A stretch of 64,000 bases of DNA from Ursus arctos (lineage: Eukaryota > Chordata > Mammalia > Carnivora > Ursidae). The notes under the pieces were generated by a model, which ran no database searches, was not told the origin of the DNA, and was given only the letters and a program-made list of their open reading frames with translations. The stretch is from positions 29,542,767 to 29,606,766 of the forward strand of contig NW_026623089.1 in assembly GCF_023065955.2 (NCBI RefSeq), in the 5' to 3' direction. This document shows positions 34,701 to 45,184 of the stretch, in pieces. The number at the start of each line of letters is the position of its first letter. Position 1 is the first letter of the stretch. The position numbers and the translations under genes are program-made.

Positions 34701-37310
34701 CCTTCCGTTTGAAGGGACTTGGCACTCCCTGTATTCTCCTTGTAATTATATGGGTGAAACGCCTTCCAAGTCTCCTCTCCATTGGTAGTTTTGACTGGCC
34801 TGGACTGCTTCTCATGGCTTCTTCCTCTGTTTTAAAGGAAGCCACTTTTTTTTCGAAGTGCTGGCACCCCATCTCTGTGTGCCAGGAACCTTCACCCCGG
34901 GTTGAGGGTGCAGAGTCCAGATGGCAGCTGGGGAGGAATGGCCACCCTTACAGAGCTCTCAGCTGCCTTTTGCCTTTCCCTCTGAGCTCTGGTGCTATAC
35001 AGCTCCAGGGCTACTTTGAGGGCTGATTTCCCAGGTCTTCACTTGGCAGGTCCTGGTGCTCATGTTGGGCTTTCATGGTTTGAGGTATCCCCAGTGTTGG
35101 CCTCACCTGAAACACTGCATCTTCCAGGAACAAGGGATGACCTTGGGCTGCAGCTACTACCACATGTGGGACCCTGGCTGGGTTCCTCCTAGAGCACCCA
35201 GAGGGTGGGCTTGGGTCGTAATCATCTTGGTAACACTAGCACCTATGACAGGGCCTAGCATATAACAGGTGCTCAGTGAATGTTGGAGAATAAATGAATG
35301 GATGAGTGAATGGATCACGACAGGGGGGCTCAGCATCTCTGTCCACCCCTAAGTCCTCAGTGATGACCTGACCTAGTATGCTCCCACGACAGAGCCCCAG
35401 CCCGGAGCTTCCGGGCTCTCTTTGCCTCCCACAACAGGCTGGACAGAGGCTACCCTCTGAGAACCTTGCTGGGCTGGCACCTGCTGGGAACAGCTAGAGA
35501 CTCTTGTGCTCACCCATGCCTTACCCAGACTGTCTAGTCCTTTGCTTCAGATTTGTCTTTGGGGGCTGACATACAATAAGTACTCAGTGTTTATTGCATT
35601 GGGTGCTAGTTGGTGAAACACAACAAAACAAACTCCCACCTTACTTTGCAGATCGTTGTACAGATTAAATGAAAGAATGCCTGTACAGTGCTTAGCACAG
35701 TGCCAGGCACGTAGGAGGCACTCGGTGGGAAGGCTGGCTCTCTGGGCACCCAGTGTCCCGACAGCCCCGCTGCTATATTTGTTGGGTGAATGAATGGATG
35801 AGGACTGCTCCGTGTCCCCTTGCTGAAGGCGTGTGTGTCCAGCGGCAGCACTCCAGCAGTGGCACAGCAGCATGACTCACCTACCTGGCCCCAGGGGAGA
35901 AGTGGCATTCCTGGAGATCCAGGAGTGCCCCAGCCTGGACTCAGTGGGTTCAGCCCAAGCTCTTCCCCCACAAACCTGCCCCCCCCCACTGCGTCTAGTC
36001 CTCATCTCTTCTGCTGGTCCTTCCCGCTTCCTCACCCCCATTCAGTCACCCTTTTTTTGAATGGAGCCTACCTCCAAACTGATTTATCTCCTCCCTCCCA
36101 TTCCTGTTAGGGCCAGTCTTTCCCCTCCAGTGTGTCCTTCTCAGGCTGTCAGAGCTGCCTTCCTAAAATAGGTCAGATGGCACCACTCGCCCTCACTCAG
36201 CAACACTTAGTGGCTCCCCACTGCCCAAAGAATGTCTTTCCCATGGCCCTCGCTGGTTTGTGCCCAGCTCTAGCCCCTACCTACTATCAGACTTTCTCAC
36301 AACAGTCCCACCATCACTCGCCCAAACTTTAGTGCCTGTCTTTTCCTTAGCCTGGAATTCCCTCCCTTCCTGATCTCTTCCCACGAGCCTTGAAGGCCCC
36401 ACTCAAATGCTCTCCCATTCCCAAGAGTCCTTGAGCACCCACAGTCAGAGCAACTCACCTACCTTTTGTGCCCCTTCCCTGCTGACTTAACAGCTCTATT
36501 TCACCATTGCTTCACTCTGCCTGTTTCTCTGTGGATGCGCGCCTGACGGATGCTGGCTACAATGACTGTAGGGCTGGTAAGGAGGAGGTAGGGGCTGGCC
36601 CTACTGGCACTTGGCAGAGCCGACACTAAGTCAAATATTAGTTTAAATAGAATGAAGAGTAGACAAGCCTGCACCTTCCCCCCACACTTCTTTACTCCTG
36701 AGAAAATGCAACTGCCCACAGCTGCATGCTCCAAAGACCTCCCAGGCGTCGCTGGTAGTCCTGGGAAAACACATGCTTTCTTTCCCAGCACCCCTTCCTC
36801 GCTCTGCTCTCAGTCTTTATTCTTCTTCAGGGACCAAATGCTGGAGTTTCTCCCATCTCAGCCTGCCAGCCAGCAGCTGGGAGATCTCAGGGCCTCACAC
36901 TCCCACATTCTCAGGCAGTACCCCAGCTGTCCTCTGCGCAGCCTGGCCCGCGTCCTCGAGGTCCAGGTGGGTGGCAGGACCTCAGGAGCCCAGTCCGGGC
37001 TATATCCACTTGCCTATCCCACTGTGTCTCAGTTCTTGGGGGATGAAGCCTCAGTCTCCCACTGCCAGCAACCCCCTCCACCAGGAACACCCTGGAGCTG
37101 GAATGAAGCCATTGGGTCCCTGGGGACACCTGTCCTCCTTCCCACTACAGATGTGGCAGCCAGGCTCTTACCTCCCTTGGCAGTAGAGCTGGATCTCCTT
37201 AGAATCCCCTTGGGTCCCCACACTCGTGCCCATACCTCATTCTCTTCTTCCTGCGCCAGCCGCTCCTCGATAAGCGCCGTGGCCCTCTGCACCGCCTCAG
37301 AGCCCTCCAT
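28584..37310 (-). CDS. ANKRD2: ANKRD2, muscle ankyrin repeat domain protein 2 (nine coding exons, complete)
   Basis: The exons on - are 37236-37310, 34051-34152, 32875-33033, 32660-32767, 31133-31231, 30706-30804, 29762-29860, 29558-29656 and 28584-28757. They sum to 1014 nt for 337 aa, with GT-AG introns throughout. ANKRD2 (Arpp) belongs to the muscle ankyrin repeat (MARP) family. It links the titin N2A region of the sarcomere to nuclear signalling during stretch and stress. The order is: acidic helical N-terminus ([20 protein letters not shown]), a conserved linker, a basic nuclear-localisation stretch (RKKRKQKKR, about 88-96), the PPPEPEE segment, ankyrin repeats (about 115-290), and an acidic Pro/Glu tail. 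The start is the ATG at 37308-37310, in a strong Kozak context (GGCACCATGG). The human-type upstream ATG is ATA here. A TATA box lies about 50 bp upstream. Confidence 0.96.
29558..31231 (-). CDS. ANKRD2: ANKRD2 ankyrin-repeat exons 5-8
   Basis: Four consecutive exons (31133-31231, 30706-30804, 29762-29860 and 29558-29656) are each exactly 99 nt and each encode one 33-residue ankyrin unit. The units carry the TALH/TPLH motif: [46 protein letters not shown]. All boundaries are phase 0. Confidence 0.96.
30363..30415 (+). repeat. (GGAT)n microsatellite
   Basis: Imperfect GAAT/GGAT tandem units lie in the intron between ANKRD2 exons 6 and 7. Confidence 0.8.
32030..32190 (+). mobile_element. L1 3' end remnant in ANKRD2 intron 4
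   Basis: 'gtggtgatggttgcacagca', 'cactgaaccgtacacttaaa' and a terminal 'acaatacaataag' match the 3' UTR of old L1 copies. Confidence 0.75.
33392..33576 (+). mobile_element. CAN-SINE in ANKRD2 intron 2
   Basis: The TSD AATACAGAAACA lies at 33380-33391 and 33577-33588 around a full element (GGGTGCCTGGGTGGCTCAG head). Confidence 0.95.
33785..33905 (+). mobile_element. MER5A-like hAT DNA transposon remnant
   Basis: 'cccctgggaacttgtacaca', 'gactcagcaggtctgggggt' and 'ggggccgagattctgcattg' match the well-known MER5A pattern. Confidence 0.7.
34153..37235 (-). other. ANKRD2 intron 1 (3.1 kb)
   Basis: No CAN-SINE is present. A MIR copy lies at about 35560-35740, and a small GGTGAT repeat at about 34476-34497. 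No further exon is recognised. Confidence 0.8.
35560..35740 (-). repeat. MIR fragment
   Basis: The + strand has 'agtactcagtgtttattgca' at the start and 'gattaaatgaaagaatgcct', 'cagtgcttagcacagtgcca' later. The element is old and rearranged or double. Confidence 0.6.
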
Positions 37311-37356
37311 GGTGCCGTCTATAGCCAGCCTCTGCAGGCCACAGGGCCTTGGGGGC

Positions 37357-37362
37357 TTTATA
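37357..37362 (-). promoter_or_regulatory. ANKRD2: TATA box of ANKRD2
   Basis: TTTATA on + reads TATAAA on - (context GGCTTATAAAGC). Initiation 25-30 bp downstream would fall near 37330, giving a 5' UTR of only about 20 nt before the ATG at 37310. A CACCTG E-box (37439-37444) lies further upstream, as expected for a muscle gene. Confidence 0.75.
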
Positions 37363-37664
37363 AGCCAGAGCACCCACCCCCACCCCGCCGGACGCCTTTG
37401 CCATGAGCTCACCGGCCCAATTCTCCACCTGCCTCCCCCACCTGTCACCTTCACCCTAGGCAGCCCCAGGGAGCTGGGGGAAGCAGGGACAGTTTGTCCC
37501 CCCACCTCCTGGCCTATCAGAGCTGAAGGGCCCAGCGCCCCCAGAACAGGGCTGCAGGAAGGAGCCTGCCTAGCCTCCGTCCTAAGTGCTTGGGTCCAGC
37601 TGGGCCTTAGCCAAGGCGGCTGGGCCGCGCAAAGGACCCACTGGCTGCCCCTAACCCTGTTGAC

Positions 37665-37680
37665 AGTGCCACCTGCTGGA
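37665..37680 (-). promoter_or_regulatory. Second CTCF-like motif upstream of ANKRD2
   Basis: AGTGCCACCTGCTGGA is the reverse complement of CCAGCAGGTGGCACT, a good CTCF core. It has the same orientation as the motif 246 bp away. Confidence 0.55.
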
Positions 37681-37910
37681 CGCCTGGAAACTGCCCAACC
37701 AGTGCCAATGAGGGGAACTGAAAGCCAACTGTGGGGACCCAATAGAGGCCTGTGTCTCCAGCTGTCCTGTGAACAGGCCCTGCTTGCTCTGCAGTGGGGC
37801 AGACTCTGCTGGGTCTGGGCTGGAGTGTCAAGGTGGTGGGCAGGATTAAGAGCAGGTGCCTCCCTTTTTGCCCACAGCTCGTGCAGGCCTTTGCCTCTCC
37901 AGGGTCCCAC

Positions 37911-37927
37911 AGCGCCCCCTAGTGAGG
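37911..37927 (-). promoter_or_regulatory. CTCF-like motif upstream of ANKRD2
   Basis: AGCGCCCCCTAGTGAGG is the reverse complement of the CTCF core (CACTAGGGGGCGCT). Nearly every key position matches. Confidence 0.6.
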
Positions 37928-38919
37928 CGTCGCTGTATGTGGCTGCATGTCCATTAACCTTGGACAAACCTTGACCATCTGTCTGTCTCACGAGGCTCTG
38001 CAAAATTTAAAAGATCTTGCTTCAAGAAGGGTGTCAGGAAGCCACCTTAACAGGGCCAGAGTGCAGTGCCGACTGAGCCCGGGTGGCGACCAGCTCTTGA
38101 TCATCCTTTCCTCCTGGTTTCCTTGTCAGGCCACCCTGACCAGGGTCTGGCTATGCTCGCTGAGAAGGAAAACACTCTCAATGGAGAAGAAGCAGAGCTG
38201 AACTTGCTCAGCTCCCCACCTGGAACGGTGGGCGCGAGCCCTGGGTCGTCATGACTCAGGTTTAACCTACCAGTGAGCACAGACGCCACAGCTCTGCCAT
38301 TCCTAACGCTCGTGTGGCTGGCCCTTAGCTAACGCACTTTATCGGAGGACCCCTCGGACAATAGGCACCCCTTCCCCGAAGGAAGGCCAGGCACTGGCTC
38401 CTTTTTCTCTCTGGTTCCCTTGCTGGTAAGCTGACACGTGCTCGCAATCTAAATCTGTCTGAGATTTTGCTCTCACATCCCCGAGGGCGCAGCGCAGCCT
38501 CTCCAGGATTTGGGCGCATACCTCAGTCCTGAGGGCCCTGCTCAGGGGCTGGAGCACCGGCAAGCACCCTCCCGCCACAGGAGCAGACCAGCAGATTACT
38601 CACGCCCCCTTCCTGAGATGCTGCCTCTGCCTTCAAAGCACGTTCACATCTGTTATCCCATTTAATCCTCCCAGCAACTGAGGGAAGAGACAGGGCAAGC
38701 GGCATCGTCTCCACAGTAAGGATAAGCAAAGCGGGCTCAGAGGTTAAGTGTTTTTCCTGAGGACCCATGAGAACACAGGGCCTGGAACACGAGGAGTTCG
38801 AGGCTCTCTACTCTCTGCTTCGAGCTGCTCCCACAACTAGAACTGGCTCTGGGGCTCCACGGAGCCCCTGGGGAGCCCAAAGTCAAAGCTAGGCAAGAGA
38901 GAAAGAAGGAGCAAAAGGC

Positions 38920-38925
38920 TTTATT
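38920..38925 (-). terminator. UBTD1: UBTD1 poly(A) signal
   Basis: TTTATT on + is AATAAA on -, about 700 nt past the UBTD1 stop in unique sequence. Confidence 0.85.
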
Positions 38926-39628
38926 GATAAATATGCAGATATGTCTGTACACAGGGACCTGTGGTGGGCCATGACCAGGCTGCAGACCCCCCACCGCTTG
39001 GGTTACAGCCGGGAGATGGCCCTGTGCAGACCCCTGCCACAACAGCACAGCCGTCCAGCCACCCGCCCGCTCCATCTCTGCCAATTGTGCTGGGAGGCAG
39101 GGAGAGGCAGAGGCCGGCCTCGGGCTCCCTGCCCCTGGGGCTCACGAGCCATCCCCTCCCCTCCAGGGGACTGGCACTGGGCCCAGGGCAGAGTCAGGGA
39201 GTGGGGGCAGGGAAGGGGACAGCAGCTGCTTCAGACCCTGAGCAGAAAACCGGAGTGAGCACAGCCGGCGGCACCAGATGACAGATCTGGGCTCCAGGGG
39301 CCTCCGGGCTGGCCCTCTGTGGCTCGAACCTGCTGCGGGAGAGAGGCAGGGTGGAATGCCCCCGTTTGCCTTTTCTCTGACAAGGTTGGCAAAGCCTGTG
39401 TGTGGCAGCACTGCTTCCTGGGTGCGGGGCACTGGTGGCCCCCCGGGGCCCCTGGGAGGCAGGGTCCCTTCACGGCTTGCCCAGCAGCCACATGGCAGGA
39501 GGCGCCCCTGAAGAAAGTAACAGCACTCAGAGGCAGCAGCAGGGTGGGGGGACCTAGTGCTCAGCCGGGAGACCTCTTAGCCCCGCAGAGGCCTCCGTGG
39601 CTTCCCTTCCCAGGGGTCCGCGGGCTCC

Positions 39629-40014
39629 TCAGTCCTGGGGCGGCGGGGGCTGGTTGATGATGACCTGGATGACAAAATCTTTCTGGATCTTGGTTTCCTG
39701 GAGTCGCGTGCGGTCTGTGAGAAGCTTCCCGGAGAAGAACCACCGCTGCCAGGACGGCTCGATGCCTTCCTGGGTGTGCAGTTGCCTCTTCAGCTGCCCC
39801 ACCGTGTCGGGCAGGCTGGCGCTGAGCCTCACGTCCTTGCCCGTGGAGAGGCGCACCTTCAGGGGGAACTCACGGCGCACACCGGGCGTGGGCTCAGGCG
39901 GCTCCAGGCTCTCCTCCTCGGTGTGCTCCAGCAGCAGGTTCACGGGCGGCGACAGGCAGTAGATGGGCAGCTGGTAGCGATTGCCCAGCTCATCATAGCA
40001 TTCACAGAGGGTGC
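39629..40014 (-). CDS. UBTD1: UBTD1 last coding exon (ubiquitin-like domain)
   Basis: It begins by completing the Gly codon of PHG, carries [20 protein letters not shown] and the ubiquitin-like domain, and ends at a TGA (39629-39631). The 3' UTR runs to about 38905. Confidence 0.96.
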
Positions 40015-41589
40015 CTGGGTGAAAAGCGGGCGGTCAGCATCTGTTTGGGGACCCCCACAGTTTCTCTGTTGAAGCCCTGACCCCCAATGTCACTGTAATT
40101 TGGAGGCAGGGGCCCATACGAGAGTCATTAAGGTTAAATGAGGTCATCTGGGTGGGGCCCCAATCCAACAGGACTGGTGTCTAAGAAGAGACGTTGGGGC
40201 ATGCTCTCCCAGTATGTATGTGAGGACACAGCAAGCAGGTGGCCGTCTACAAGCCAAGAAGAGAGCCCTCACCAGAAACCAAATCAGCTCGCACCTAGGT
40301 CTTGGGCTTCCCAGCCTCCCGAACTATGAGAAAGAAATTTCTATTGTGTAATAAGCTACCCAGGCTGTGGTATTTTGTCAGAGCAGCCTAAGCGAACTAA
40401 TGCACCTGTTATGGCCACCCCACAGTCCCCGAACCCACCCTACAGTCAGGTTTCTCTGTGACAGACAGCTGGGAGGAGTTCAAGGTAGAATCAGGAAGAT
40501 GCGGGCCGGTACTCAGCTCCAGCAGGTACTAGCTTGTTCGACGCTGGCTAACTACGTAACTTTCCATTTGCTCACTCAACAACTCTTTCCTGAGCATATG
40601 CACTGGGTGCTGGGGTTACAAGGGTGAATGAGAAAGCTCAGGCCCTACTCTTCATGGCTTATATACCCTGGTGGGCCTCAGTTTCCTTTCCGTACTATGT
40701 GTTGCACACAGTAATAGATTTATTGTATCTTGAGCACCTACTAAGTTCCAGGACTGGACTAAAGTCTGTTCTGCATATCTTGCTGAGTCCTAACAATAAT
40801 CCTATGAGGAGGGTATCCCACTTTACAGTTGTAGGTTCCTGAGACTTTAAAATCGAGAAGCTCCTTGCTCAGGGGTATACTACCAAAATAGAGACATTTG
40901 TTAAAACCCAAGTCTGTGACTCTAGAGTTCCACTGTCCCCCTCTACTTTACATGGCCCCACGAGGCTGTTATGAGCTTAAATGAGATACTACAGGAGAAG
41001 CTTCTAGCTCAGTGCCTACCACATAATAACACCCAACAGAAGGTTAGTACCTCAGATGTTCTGTGATCCCAAAGTACCCTGAACAACTCTAGCTTGCTCT
41101 CATCACACTGCTTTGAGGTTGGTTGGTGCCTTTCTATCCCTTCATTAGACAAGCGGGGACGGTGTCTCATTTTCGTTTGTGTCCCCACTCCTGGTCCATG
41201 CTCGGTAAGGGTTGTGTGAATCAACAAGCAAATGGGCACCCTGGCCACCTAGCAACTTGGATAAAAACGCCCAGTGCGAGGCCGGCCTGCGGCTCCCTTC
41301 CACCGGAAGCAGCCCGAGGGCCCCCACAGCAGGGGCATAAAGCCCGGCCCTGCCCGCTCACCATGAGGCAGGGTGATGCTGGCGCCGTCCAGGATGGCCT
41401 GCGCCAGCTCATGGTCGTTGGCCTCAGCTGCATAGGCGGCGGCCTTGAGGGCGTCCCAGATCTCCTTGCGGCCCTCGAAGGCGGGTGCTGTGTCCCAGAA
41501 CTCGTCCCGTTTGCTCCGCAGCTGCCCGTCAGTCATGGGGTAGTCACTCTTCCACTTCAGCCGCTCCTTCTTCAGGGGCTCGTTGCGTC
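39629..41589 (-). CDS. UBTD1: UBTD1, ubiquitin domain-containing protein 1 (coding exons 2 and 3; first exon beyond the window)
   Basis: The exons on - are 41362-41589 and 39629-40014. They encode residues 24-227; with the missing 70-nt first exon the total is 684 nt, 227 aa, the human length. Exon 2 holds the conserved N-terminal DC-UbP/UBTD domain ([36 protein letters not shown]). Exon 3 gives [20 protein letters not shown] and then the ubiquitin-like fold (about 149-220: [42 protein letters not shown]), ending in a proline stretch, PPPPQD. There is no C-terminal GG, so it is not a conjugated modifier. UBTD1 is reported to bind UBE2D-type E2 enzymes and influence p53/MDM2 and YAP stability. 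Start codon and N-myristoyl-type MGNC terminus are not in the window. Confidence 0.97.
40015..41361 (-). other. UBTD1 intron 2
   Basis: A 1.35 kb intron with a GTGAGC donor and CACCCAG acceptor. It contains MIR-like sequence (about 40560-41000 and 41120-41230, 'caactctttcctgagcatat', 'catttgtgtccccact'-type core). There is no SINE or extra exon. Confidence 0.8.
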
Positions 41590-41707
41590 CTGGGCGGACG
41601 GGAGGGACAGGCTGAGTGCCTCTGAGCCAGGCTGCGGCCTGCTCTCTCTCCCTCCCTCCCCTGCCAGCACCCTCCCACCCCTCCCCCTCCCCAGCCTCGG
41701 CTCCCAA

Positions 41708-41741
41708 GTACTCGCAGTACTCGCAGTACTCGCAGTACTCA
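41708..41741. repeat. 9-bp minisatellite (TACTCGCAG) near UBTD1 exon 2
   Basis: Three perfect TACTCGCAG units (41709-41735) and a partial fourth lie 120 bp upstream of the exon 2 acceptor. Confidence 0.95.
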
Positions 41742-42178
41742 GGTCTCAGGGCTTCTCTCCCCCGCAGCGTCAGGGAAGAGTCTGGAAACTGCACACACCC
41801 CACCTGGGGACGTAAACTATTGTCAGCAGAGCACACATCGCCTCCTTCTTTGATTATAAAGGGGTACATGCTCAGTCTTCCTCACAACCTGGCAACGATG
41901 TCAACGTGTGAGAATAACGGCGGCCGTTTATGGGGCAGGGCGGGCGCTTGACACCCACTGTTCATCTGGTCCACGAAACCCAGCAGATGGGCCAACTGAG
42001 ACCAGGAGAGCCATCGTTTGCCTGAGGCCACACGAGCACCTGCTTCAGAGAAGCCGTCCTGAGCGCTAGGGCCGTCCTCTCACTGCTGTCTGCGCCGCTG
42101 CGGAAGAAACGGCGCCAGAATTCCACACCTCAACCATTTCCTTTCCCCCATTTCTCGCAGTACAGTTGAGCTCATATT

Positions 42179-42351
42179 ATCTTTTTGAAAGACTTCTGTA
42201 TTTGAGAGTGCGCGCGCGTGCGTGAGCAGGGCTGGGAGGCTGGGGGCCGGAGAGGGAGAGAGAGCCGCAGGCAGACTCCCCGCTGAGCACAAAGCCCAAA
42301 GCCGGCCTGCACCTCACCACCCTGACAGCACGACCTGAGCCGAAATCAAGC
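42179..42351 (-). mobile_element. Degenerate CAN-SINE fragment
   Basis: It retains 'gacttctgtatttgagagtg', 'gcaggcagactccccgctga' and 'cgacctgagccgaaatcaag' but has lost the head. It is GC-rich and diverged. Confidence 0.7.
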
Positions 42352-42619
42352 GTTTTTCACAGATGATGGGACAGGCAGAGAGGTCAAATGACTTGCCTGA
42401 GGTCACACAGTAGGTGACAGTGAGGATTCCACCTCAGGTCAGACTGAATCCACAAACGGCCCTCCTGCTGGGCGGCAGAAAACTCTCAAAGTCAGACATT
42501 CAATTTAAAGCGCTCCTGAGTTAGCAGAAAGAAATGCAAATCCTCTTTGTGGAAAAACAACTTTAAACTAGGTCTCAAAGAATTCCCAGGATAAAGTTCC
42601 AAGGAAAATAAGTGATAAG

Positions 42620-43300
42620 GTCATAGTTTTTTTGTTTTTTTAGTCACAACATACAAGGAAACAAGGCAATAGGAGCCAGGGCCTGGGAAAACAGCAGACG
42701 GAAGAATCAGACTGACAAAGATTTCAGATATGGGATTTATCAGACACAGATTATGAAATACCAAGTTTAAGAAATAAGTGAGTCTTAACAATATGAACAG
42801 GGAAAAAGACATTATAGAGAACGACCAAACAGAAACTAAAAGAACCATACAGGACTTCTAGAAATGGAAAATACAATAATCGAAACTTAAAGGGTCCAAC
42901 ATTTTAAATCAGAATTTCCAGAAGGCTACAACAGGAAGAACGGGGATGAAATAATATTCGAAGAGATCATAAAAATGTCCATTTTCTAAATTGTCCGATA
43001 AATTTAATGCAATTCCACTAAGATTCCTAACTGGGAAGCTTCCCCCGCCCCCCACCTCCGAGAACTTGAGAAGCTGATTCTAAAGCTTATATAGAACAAC
43101 AAAGCCACCCCTAGAGCAGAATGAGGTAGGAGAACCTGCACTACCATTACCTACACGAATTATAAAGCTATAGTGAGTACTGGAACAGGGACAGACAAAC
43201 GGGCCGATGGGACAGAACGGAGAACCCAGACACAGACCCAGCATAGACGGAAATGTGATTAAAAAGAGCAGGAACATTGCAGATGGTGTGTAAGATGGAT
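42620..43300 (+). mobile_element. L1 ORF2-region remnant
   Basis: 'tgaatt/gagaagctgattct', 'taaagcttatatagaacaac', 'ttataaagctatagtgagta' and 'ggacagaacggagaaccc' follow the L1 ORF2 consensus. Frames are broken. Confidence 0.75.
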
Positions 43301-43329
43301 GTGAAATAAATATATATATGTAAATATAT

Positions 43330-44165
43330 ATATTTGGTTCCTGATATACACCTCCTAAAACCCTTATGATTTCCTGAGTGATAGGAATAGCTGATACGGA
43401 GCTCCTAAATCCCTTGGAATTTCCTGAGTGATACAAGTGTCTTTTGTTCTAATGAAGGGGCTCTTGGTGAGCTCTATGATAAGCTTGGAACTTTCAGCCC
43501 TGTCCCCCATTCTCTGGTGAGGGGAGAGGGGCTGTAAATTGAGTTCATAACTGGTCATACCTATGTGATGAAGCCTCCACAAAAATCCCAAAGTATGGGG
43601 TTTGGAGAGCTTCCAGGTTGGTAAACATATCCATGTGCTGGAAGGCTGGTGCACCCCAAGTATGGGACAAAAGTCCCTGTGCTCCGGACACTTCCAGACC
43701 TCCCCTCATGTATCTTTTCATCTGGCTATTCATTTGTATCCTGTAAAACGTCCTTTGTAATAAATCAGCAGTAGTAAGTAAACTATTTTCCTAGGTTCTG
43801 TTGAGCTGCTCTAGCAAATTAATGAACCCAAGGAGAGGGCCATGGGAACCTCTAATCTGTAGCCAAGTTGGACAGAAGTTGTGGGTCACCTCGGGACCCA
43901 CTACTTTCAGCTGGGGGCAGTCTTGGGGGGGTGAGCCCTTAACATGTGGGGTCTGCATTCACTCCAGGTAGTGTCAGAATTGAACAGAACTGTAGGACAC
44001 CAGTTGCATCCAGAGAAAATTGGAGAATTGTTTGGTGTGGGAAAAACACCCATCCAACTGGGGTCAGAAGTATACTGTGTGATCAGTAGAGGAGAAACAC
44101 AAGAGATTTTTCTTTACAACAGACTACTGATAAACGGTGTTAGGGCTATAGGTTCTCCTACATAG
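43330..44165 (+). mobile_element. Probable ancient LTR-type (MER) repeat
   Basis: Recognisable dispersed-repeat text includes 'cctatgtgatgaagcctcca', 'tatcttttcatctggctatt', 'gctctagcaaattaatgaac' and 'gggggcagtcttgggg'. An AATAAA (43761-43766) sits in it, as in retroviral LTRs. I cannot name the family with confidence. No coding potential remains. Confidence 0.55.
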
Positions 44166-45184
44166 GAAAACATGAAATAGAATCCCTACCTCACATCAGC
44201 CACAAACATCAAAAGCAGATCAATCAATCAGGGGCTTAAGATTGTGGAAGAGAAAGGATGCGCTGGTGGGACAGATGATTACAGTCTTGTCTGAATGTTT
44301 TTTGTGAAAGTTTGGCTTGGAGGTGTTTCTGGTTGGATCAAAGAAATAGCTCTGCTTCATGATTTCTCTGGTCCTTTAGCAAGAACTCTGATCAACCAGG
44401 GTTCACAGTCATGCAGTGATACCCTCAAGGACCTTGGGTGGTGTGGGGCTTCTGCCCCTCCACTCGGTGACCTCATTGTCTTTTTAACCTCTTGAACTGA
44501 TTTCTATAGTTTTCCTGTCTCCTTCCTCTTGACCAGATGTCACTTCTTACTGGTCCCTGTCTACTTGTGGCTCCTATGGGTAGAGGTCAGGCCCAGCTAA
44601 CGGGTTCTTAATCCCCTGAGGGTTGAGAAGGCTTGTCAGTACTTTCGAAACCGAGAGCATCCGGTTTTAAGAAAGAGGCTTCCTAAAGAAGAAAGAGACT
44701 AGGCTTCAGGACATCTGCTGTTCCTGCTCAGATCCCCCCAAACCCCGACCCATCAGATGGGGTTTGGCTCTGTTCCTGACAATTGAGGATACCTGAGGTA
44801 TACCCGTGTACACATGCCTCTCACTGTCTCCGTAAGATAATAATAGCCCCAAGGTGTCCCCTTTCAAAGTCATCACCTGAAGGATGCTCTGCTCACATAT
44901 CTGGCTTTCAGAGTCCCCTCCCCTGCATGTGGACAGCAGAATGCTTTCCAACTATTCTAGACCCACCCACAGATGGGACACAAAGCAAGTGCGCATCTGC
45001 ATCATTAAGAGCGTCTGCAGTCACCCAGGATACAACGGTGTAAAAATTCCTTATCCTGTATGCTGGTTCTTGCAGACGGAAAGAAGTAGAAAACATCAGA
45101 ATGGGTGGTGGGAATAGGGAGGGCTGATGTAAGGGAAAGGCAGCAGGAGCCAACAGTTGTCTTCGCAGCTGTCATGACACTTGG

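Larger units (their letters stand above)
37335..38915. other. Intergenic region between ANKRD2 promoter and UBTD1 3' end
   Basis: The two genes are tandem on -, about 1.6 kb apart. The region contains ANKRD2 upstream control sequence, two CTCF-like motifs (37665-37680 and 37911-37927) and a MIR/L2-like stretch at about 38640-38760. No separate gene is supported. Confidence 0.7.

Noticed and set aside
36652..37974. 440-codon + frame as a protein-coding gene
   Set aside because: It overlaps ANKRD2 exon 1 and promoter in antisense, is low in complexity and has no family resemblance. It is kept only as a low-interest finding.
41249..41869. 206-codon frame on - around UBTD1 exon 2
   Set aside because: Only 41362-41589 is exon. 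The rest is intron read-through, including the minisatellite translated as YCE repeats.
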